From: Bacteroidales bacterium Phil6
GTDB lineage: Bacteria > Bacteroidota > Bacteroidia > Bacteroidales > F082
Direction of reading: 5' to 3'
Length of the DNA stretch: 64,000 nucleotides
Assembly: GCA_002633315.1 (NCBI GenBank)
Contig: NWBN01000015.1
Coordinates: forward strand, 62,001 to 126,000
Shown: piece by piece, positions 58,725 to 64,000 of the stretch
Position numbering within the stretch: position 1 is the first letter of the stretch
Layout: every line of letters begins with the position of its first letter
Translations under genes and position numbers: made by a program
Notes under the pieces: model-generated
Seen by the model: only the letters and a program-made list of their open reading frames with translations
Database searches by the model: none
Told to the model about the DNA's origin: nothing

Positions 58725-61043
58725 ATGTGGAATAAAATAGCCGATTATATTCTTAAGCATAGGGTGCTTAACATTTGTATTGTAATTGTTATATTGATAT
58801 TTTTGATTTTTGAATCTTCCAAGGTTAAGATGTCTTACGAGTTTGCGAGAACTCTTCCTGACACAGATTCAACGATGTTGGCTTATCAGGAGTTTCTTGA
58901 TGAGTATGGACAAGATGGCTGCATGGTATTTGTTGGGGTCAATGACCCGGATATCTTTGAATTGGAACGTTTTCAATCATGGTATCATTTTAATGAAGCT
59001 TTGAATAAGGTGGATGGGGTTACAGGATGTCTTTCCGTGTCTAAGATGTATAACCTTGAAAAGATAGACAGTCTTAAAACTTTCTCTTTGACTGATGTGG
59101 TGCCTACATGTCCTGTTACACAAAAAGAAATGGACAGTATCAGGTCTGTCATCGATAATCTTGTAATGTATGAAGGCTTGCTTTTCAATACGGAAGATAA
59201 TGTTTATATGGTGATAATCAATATCGACAAGGAATTGGTTAATACTAAGAAACGTGATAAGGTTATTAATAACATTGAGCATATAGTTACTCAATACGGC
59301 AATGATAACGGTCTTGAGATGCATATTTCAGGCATGCCGTATATCAGGACTGTTACAACAAATAAAATGAAAGTTGAGATAGTGGGATTTATTTTGTTGT
59401 CTATTGTTGTTGCAACTGCTATTTTGTTGTTGTTTTTCCGTTCTTTTAAGACTATAGTTTCAATATTGGTAATCGTAGGATTGTCAGTGATTTTTATGTT
59501 TGGTACTTTGGGATTGTTTGAGTATAAGGTGACGATTCTGACCGGTGTGTTGCCACCATTGCTTATAATAATAAGTGTTGAGAATTCCATTTTCCTGTTA
59601 AACAAGTATCATCGTGAATATTTGCGCCATAAAGACAAGATGGTAGCGTTGAATATTGTTATTCAGCGTATTGGTGCAGCCAATTTGCTTACTAATGCTA
59701 CTACGGCTGCGAGTTTTGCATCGTTTATTATTACCGGAAATGAGATGTTGGTGCAATTCGGGGTGGTGTCATCTATAAATATATTATTGACTTATTTGAT
59801 GACAGTGCTGCTTATACCAACGTTTCTCAGTTATCAGAAAGCACCTGCAGGCCGACAGTTTGATTATATGTCTAACAACAGATTAGGCGTTTTTTTGAAT
59901 ATGGTTTCCCATATTGTGGAAAAACGACGTTCTGTGATTTACACAGTTGCGACAGTGTTGATAATTGTAGCAGTTTTCGGTGCGCTGAAACTTGAAACGA
60001 CAGGCTGTGTCGTCGATGATATATCAAAAAAAGACAAGTTGTACAAGGACATGGTGTTTTTTGAGAATCATTTCAATGGAGTCATGCCTTATGAAATAAC
60101 GATAGATACCAAGAAACCTAAGGGAATTCTTAAGACATCGTTTATCAATAAGATACAACAGCTGGAAGATACTCTTGCCATGTATCCTGAATTTAGCAAG
60201 CCTCTTTCTGTTGCCGAAGTCGTCAAATTTGCAAGAGCATCATTTTATAATGGCAACAAAAATTATTACAAGATTCCAAGCAATAGGGAATTTGCTTTCA
60301 TAATGAATTATATGCCCAATATTGAAAATGGTGTTTCCGATGGTTTGCTTGACTCTTTTATAGATGGTGAGATGCAAAAGACACGTGTCAGTGTACAGAT
60401 GGCGAATGTCACAACACCCAAGATTGACAGTATCAACGAGTCACTAAAACCCAAGATAGCAAAGATATTTCCACCTGATAATTATAATGTTACTATAACC
60501 GGAAGCAGTATAGTGTTTTTGGAGGGTACCAACTATTTGATAAGAAACCTGTTGTATTCTTTGATATTGGCTTTCGTGGTGATTGCCATATTGTTGACAT
60601 TGACTTTCAGATCATTTAGAATAGTATGTATCTCATTGATACCTAATATAATACCTTTGTTGCTCACGGCAGCGATGATGGGATTGTGCGGTATCCCGTT
60701 GAAGACATCATCTATATTGATTTTCAGCATAGCTCTGGGAATAGGTGTCGATAATACCATACATTATTTGTCACGTTATCGTTTGCATTTGAAATCCAAT
60801 GATGGAAATGTAAAAAGATCTGTTTTTGATGCCATCATGGAGACAGGCCCAAGTATGATTTATTCGGCTATTGTGTTGATATGCGGATTTCTTATCTTTG
60901 CCTTTTCTTCGTTCGGTGCTACACAAGTGGTAGGATATCTCGTTCCGTTTACTTTGTTGATAGCTTTAATTACCAATCTGATAATTTTGCCTTCACTTAT
61001 TTTGACTTTTGGAAATAAAAATGATGTTAAAGACGTTAAATAA
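58725..61043 (+). CDS. MMPL/RND-family transporter (HpnN-like)
   Basis: 772 residues in two RND halves, each with a periplasmic loop and about six TM segments. Motifs include FRSFKTIVSILVIVGLSVIF and TGVLPPLLIIISVENSIFLL in the first half, and FRSFRIVCISLIPNIIPLLL plus IALGIGVDNTIHYLSRYRLH in the second. The GxxxDNTI...SRYR segment is the MMPL hallmark. Members export lipids such as hopanoids or mycolates. A polyprenyl synthase gene follows after 21 bp, suggesting an isoprenoid-related cargo, which is inference. Confidence 0.9.
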   Translation: MWNKIADYILKHRVLNICIVIVILIFLIFESSKVKMSYEFARTLPDTDSTMLAYQEFLDEYGQDGCMVFVGVNDPDIFELERFQSWYHFNEALNKVDGVTGCLSVSKMYNLEKIDSLKTFSLTDVVPTCPVTQKEMDSIRSVIDNLVMYEGLLFNTEDNVYMVIINIDKELVNTKKRDKVINNIEHIVTQYGNDNGLEMHISGMPYIRTVTTNKMKVEIVGFILLSIVVATAILLLFFRSFKTIVSILVIVGLSVIFMFGTLGLFEYKVTILTGVLPPLLIIISVENSIFLLNKYHREYLRHKDKMVALNIVIQRIGAANLLTNATTAASFASFIITGNEMLVQFGVVSSINILLTYLMTVLLIPTFLSYQKAPAGRQFDYMSNNRLGVFLNMVSHIVEKRRSVIYTVATVLIIVAVFGALKLETTGCVVDDISKKDKLYKDMVFFENHFNGVMPYEITIDTKKPKGILKTSFINKIQQLEDTLAMYPEFSKPLSVAEVVKFARASFYNGNKNYYKIPSNREFAFIMNYMPNIENGVSDGLLDSFIDGEMQKTRVSVQMANVTTPKIDSINESLKPKIAKIFPPDNYNVTITGSSIVFLEGTNYLIRNLLYSLILAFVVIAILLTLTFRSFRIVCISLIPNIIPLLLTAAMMGLCGIPLKTSSILIFSIALGIGVDNTIHYLSRYRLHLKSNDGNVKRSVFDAIMETGPSMIYSAIVLICGFLIFAFSSFGATQVVGYLVPFTLLIALITNLIILPSLILTFGNKNDVKDVK

Positions 61044-61064
61044 TTGATAATAAAAAATGATATT

Positions 61065-62039
61065 ATGACAAGTGTCGAGAAAATACAAAGTCTTATTGCT
61101 GAATTTATTGAGGCTCAGGATTTTACCGGCGTTCCCAAGGAGTTGTACGAGCCTATAGAATATATTATGAAGCAAAATGGCAAACGTATGCGTCCGACGT
61201 TGAGTTTGCTTTCGTGCGACATGTTTGGCGGTGATATAAAAGAGTGCCTTATGCCTGCTGTAGCTGCCGAGGTGTTTCATAACTTCACTTTGGTTCATGA
61301 TGATATCATGGACAGGGCGGCCTTACGTCGTGGCATGGAGACGGTATATCACAAATGGAATGCTGATGTCGCTTTGTTGTCAGGAGACACCATGTTGATA
61401 AAAGCATTTCTTTATGCACTGAATACCAATCCGTTGTATTCATTCGACGTGCTTGCAGAACTTTGTAAGGTGGCTTTGGAGGTCTGCGAAGGTCAGCAGT
61501 TCGACCTTAATTTCGAGACTGCTGATAATGTGAGTCTTGACGATTATCTCGAGATGATACGTCTTAAAACTGCCGTCTTGTTGGGTTCCGTGCTGAAAAT
61601 AGGTGCTATTGTGGCTAATGCAGATGCAGCCTCGAAAAAAACTGTTTATGATTTCGGTATCGACCTCGGAATGGCATTCCAGTTGCAGGACGATTTGTTC
61701 GATTGCTATGGTGATGTGAAGGTCTTTGGAAAAATGCCTGGCGGCGATATCGCTGATAATAAGAAGACTTATTTGTATATCAAAGCGTTGGAATTGGCTT
61801 CCGAAGAAGATAAAAATATACTGATAAACCTTTTCAAAATGCCTAAAGGCAGAGATGAGAAGAAGTTTACGGCTGTGCTTGATATTTATGCCAAATATAA
61901 TATCCGTGAGATTGTTACTGCTGTGATGACAGATTATTATAATAGCTCCCTACAGCATCTCGATAAAATCAATCTTCCGGAAAACAGGAAAACTGTTTTG
62001 AGAGAATATGCTTCCATTCTTTATAATAGAGTTAAATAA
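61065..62039 (+). CDS. Polyprenyl diphosphate synthase
   Basis: 324 residues from the ATG at 61065. Trans-prenyltransferase motifs: FARM VHDDIMDRAALRRG (~77-90), SARM FQLQDDLFDCYGD (~213-225), GKRMRPTLSLLS and KKTYLYIKALE. It condenses isopentenyl diphosphate to a polyprenyl chain (for quinones or similar). It is the second gene of the MMPL operon. Confidence 0.95.
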   Translation: MTSVEKIQSLIAEFIEAQDFTGVPKELYEPIEYIMKQNGKRMRPTLSLLSCDMFGGDIKECLMPAVAAEVFHNFTLVHDDIMDRAALRRGMETVYHKWNADVALLSGDTMLIKAFLYALNTNPLYSFDVLAELCKVALEVCEGQQFDLNFETADNVSLDDYLEMIRLKTAVLLGSVLKIGAIVANADAASKKTVYDFGIDLGMAFQLQDDLFDCYGDVKVFGKMPGGDIADNKKTYLYIKALELASEEDKNILINLFKMPKGRDEKKFTAVLDIYAKYNIREIVTAVMTDYYNSSLQHLDKINLPENRKTVLREYASILYNRVK

Positions 62040-62105
62040 AGATTTTTTAATGCTGTGTTAAACATTTTTAGTTGTTGTTAGTTAATATCATATAAAATTC
62101 ATATT

Positions 62106-62864
62106 ATGAAAACACTTAGCAAGATTTCTATTCTGGTTGTCGAAGATGATCTTAACTTACGTAATCAGCTGAAAGAATGTTTGGAAGCAGTTGAATACAA
62201 GGTGTATGTTACGCGCAGCAGTGTCGAGGGTCTTGAGATATTTAAGAAATATGACATTGATTTGTGTATCTATGGAGTAGAACTTAATGAGAATGACGGT
62301 TTTGCCTTGGCAGCGCAAATCAGAATATTGAACCCTGATATGCCTTTCATTTTTATTGCAGACAAAGGTATGCATGTCGATATGTTGAAAGGATTCGAGT
62401 TCGGGATAGACGATTATGTTCTTAGACCTTTCTCCAATGATGAACTGTTGTTGAGAGTAAAGTCGGTTATGCATCGAATGGAACGAAATAATCCGTTTAC
62501 TTATACTCTTGGAGATGATAAAATCAACTTGGGTAAGTTTATTTTCGATACCAAGAATATGATGCTGATATACAATGGTAAAGAACAGTCGTTGACGAGA
62601 AAAGAGGCTGCTTTGCTAAAAGTGCTCTATGACAACAAGAATGAGTTGTTGACACGCAAGAAAGCCTTGAAAATGATATGGGGCAACAGTGATTATTTTA
62701 TTGGTCGCTCCATGGACGTGTTCATTGCTCGTTTGAGAAAATATCTCAAAGCTGATCCCAATGTCAAGATAATGACGGTACATGGCGTGGGATTCAGATT
62801 GATTATCAATGAAGATGTGCCGCAAACAGAATCTGTGACAGTTGACAAGGATGTTACGGTATAA
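62106..62864 (+). CDS. Atypical OmpR-family response regulator lacking the phospho-acceptor Asp
   Basis: 252 residues. The receiver keeps the acidic pair (VVEDDL, residues 11-16), but the phospho-acceptor position is Gly57 (DLCIYGVEL), the Thr/Ser position is Ala85 (FIFIADKG) and the Lys position is Arg107 (YVLRPFS). The winged-helix DNA-binding domain (~130-240) looks intact: LTRKEAALLKVLYDNKNELL, GRSMDVFIARLRKYLKADPN and TVHGVGFRLIINE. So DNA binding is expected without classical phosphorylation. No histidine kinase gene is adjacent. The C-terminus overlaps the convergent queA by 11 nt. Resembles the RprY group in overall sequence. Confidence 0.9.
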   Translation: MKTLSKISILVVEDDLNLRNQLKECLEAVEYKVYVTRSSVEGLEIFKKYDIDLCIYGVELNENDGFALAAQIRILNPDMPFIFIADKGMHVDMLKGFEFGIDDYVLRPFSNDELLLRVKSVMHRMERNNPFTYTLGDDKINLGKFIFDTKNMMLIYNGKEQSLTRKEAALLKVLYDNKNELLTRKKALKMIWGNSDYFIGRSMDVFIARLRKYLKADPNVKIMTVHGVGFRLIINEDVPQTESVTVDKDVTV

Positions 62865-64000
62865 ACAGACAACTGTCTCCGTAACTAAGGAAACGGAAAT
62901 CGTTATCAAGAGCATAACGGTAAGCTTCTTTCCATTTGTCGCCTATCAGAGCAGACACCAATAATAATAATGTACTTTTTGGTTGATGAAAGTTGGTGAT
63001 CAGTGCCTTGGTAATCTGAACAGGATACGAAGGTGCTATCATTAATGCTGTCGTGGCATGTAATGCTGTCATGCTGTATAAGTCCAAATATTCGGTTATT
63101 ATTTTTAATGAATCTTCTACAGAAAGAAGTTTTGTTCTTTCTTTGTATGGAAACCATTGATCTACATGTAGATGTCTGTTGTCCATGCCTTCTTCTGCAA
63201 GCATCATGCCAATCCAATAGATGGATTCGAGGGTGCGCATGCTCGTCGTCCCAACAGGTATAATGGTTTTATTTATGTTTTTTATTAGATTTTCGATACA
63301 TGTCTTTTTTATTATGATACTTTCAGAATGCATTTCATGTTCGCCTATGGTGTCGGAAGATACCGGGCGGAAAGTGCCGGCGCCGACATGAAGTGTGATT
63401 TCTTCGAAACTGATGCCTTGTTTTTTGAGGTCATCAATAAGATGTTCAGTAAAATGCAACCCTGCTGTAGGAGCGGCGACGGAACCTTCGTATTTGGCAA
63501 AGACAGTCTGGTAGCGTTCTCTGTCGGACGGTTCAGCATCACGATGAATATATGGAGGCAGTGGTATCTCGCCGGCGGCTTCCAACACTTCTGCAAAACT
63601 GAGTTCCTCGGGAGTCCATCTCAGACATACCACTGAATAGGCATCATGTTGCTCTATTCTTGTGGCTTTTAATATGACTTCGCGACCTTCTACGGTAAGT
63701 GTCATGGAAAGGTCTCCGTCTTTCCATCGACGCGAATTGCCTACAAGACAACGCCATTCTACCAAGCCTTGCGAACTGAATGCCAACTGATAATCACCAC
63801 AGTGACTGACAGGCTCTAAACAGAATACTTCAATGGCTGCTCCACTGTCTTTTATAAATTGCAGTCTCGCACGTACTACCTTGGTTTCATTGAAAACGAG
63901 CAAAGAATCTTTAGGTAAAAATTCTCCTATGTTTTTAAAATGAGATTGACATATCTTGTTGTCTTTCAATATTAAAAGTTTAGAATCGTCACGTTCTGCC
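62854..64000 (-). CDS. queA: tRNA preQ1(34) S-adenosylmethionine ribosyltransferase-isomerase (5' truncated by window edge)
   Basis: About 380 residues are visible, and the frame stays open to the window edge (AERDDSKLLILKDNKICQ), so the true start is outside. QueA landmarks: DSLLVFNETKVVRARLQF, EVLEAAGEIPLPPYIHRD, FAKYEGSVAAPTAGLHFTEH, EITLHVGAGTFRPV, GTTSMRTLESIYW and NFHQPKSTLLLLVSALIGDK. It transfers ribose from SAM to preQ1 in tRNA, forming epoxyqueuosine. It converges on the response regulator with an 11-bp overlap. Confidence 0.95.
   Translation of the reverse strand, partial: AERDDSKLLILKDNKICQSHFKNIGEFLPKDSLLVFNETKVVRARLQFIKDSGAAIEVFCLEPVSHCGDYQLAFSSQGLVEWRCLVGNSRRWKDGDLSMTLTVEGREVILKATRIEQHDAYSVVCLRWTPEELSFAEVLEAAGEIPLPPYIHRDAEPSDRERYQTVFAKYEGSVAAPTAGLHFTEHLIDDLKKQGISFEEITLHVGAGTFRPVSSDTIGEHEMHSESIIIKKTCIENLIKNINKTIIPVGTTSMRTLESIYWIGMMLAEEGMDNRHLHVDQWFPYKERTKLLSVEDSLKIITEYLDLYSMTALHATTALMIAPSYPVQITKALITNFHQPKSTLLLLVSALIGDKWKEAYRYALDNDFRFLSYGDSCLFIP

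Noticed and set aside
1-64000. CRISPR arrays, rRNA genes, IS elements or prophage genes
   Set aside because: No regularly spaced identical repeats with unique spacers, no rRNA sequence and no transposase, integrase or structural phage gene were seen.

Overview
The window reads as chromosomal DNA of a low-GC Gram-negative member of the Bacteroidota, most likely Bacteroidales. Three things support this: (i) type IX secretion and gliding-type proteins (a PorV/PorQ-family barrel, a GldH lipoprotein, a secreted protein with a C-terminal T9SS sorting domain); (ii) a large TonB-dependent receptor with a carboxypeptidase-like N-terminal domain; (iii) promoters matching the Bacteroidota consensus (TAnnTTTG at -7 and TTG near -33) upstream of many genes, often with A/T-rich leaders lacking a clear Shine-Dalgarno. 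No rRNA, CRISPR array, phage or transposase gene was seen. Most of the window is housekeeping.

Layout. 1-5.6 kb: T9SS-associated genes, greA-HIT and an LtaS/sulfatase-like membrane enzyme. 5.6-10.9 kb: an accessory-looking block with a 58-codon small ORF, a pentapeptide-repeat protein with a channel-like 2-TM tail, two Sel1-repeat proteins, and a helically phased tandem repeat array in front of a hotdog thioesterase. 11.5-21.8 kb: TonB receptor, rpmB, a receiver/PPDK_N fusion, a T9SS-exported Asp-box protein and a DegT-family aminotransferase. 22-25 kb: NfeD/stomatin pair and a PurF-like protein lacking the catalytic N-terminal cysteine. 25.0-27.3 kb: an AbiEi/AbiEii (type IV toxin-antitoxin/abortive infection) cassette lying exactly between two 100-bp direct repeats that each carry the PurF-like gene's terminator. 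27.4-36.8 kb: a membrane protein/winged-helix pair, SAM hydrolase, phoH, purC, SirB1-like, nadD-yicC, rocD, yccF and a stand-alone HsdR_N nuclease-fold protein. 37-43 kb: PAP2, obg, PBP1A, gldH and ricT, a tight reverse-strand cluster. 43-50 kb: MATE and EamA transporters, an iron alcohol dehydrogenase and nrdJ. 50-64 kb: metallo-beta-lactamase fold protein, tRNA-Glu(CTC), GT9 glycosyltransferase, DUF4296 lipoprotein, recQ, kdsD-lptB, pssA, a lipoprotein, MMPL transporter-prenyl synthase-atypical response regulator, and the 3' part of queA.

How the genes work together. Envelope functions dominate: Kdo precursor supply (kdsD), LPS export (lptB), a heptosyltransferase-like GT9, a DegT sugar aminotransferase, PAP2, PBP1A, phosphatidylserine synthase, T9SS parts and an MMPL exporter next to a prenyl synthase. 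Purine synthesis (purC, PurF-like), NAD synthesis (nadD), DNA precursor supply (nrdJ) and RNA maintenance (greA, yicC, phoH, queA) are interleaved.

Best candidates for something new are the repeat-bracketed AbiE cassette, the 20/21-bp phased GGGGTGA array, the pentapeptide-channel/Sel1 block, the receiver-PPDK_N fusion, and the response regulator that has lost Asp, Thr/Ser and Lys of its phosphorylation site. All functional statements come from reading motifs by eye; no database search was run.
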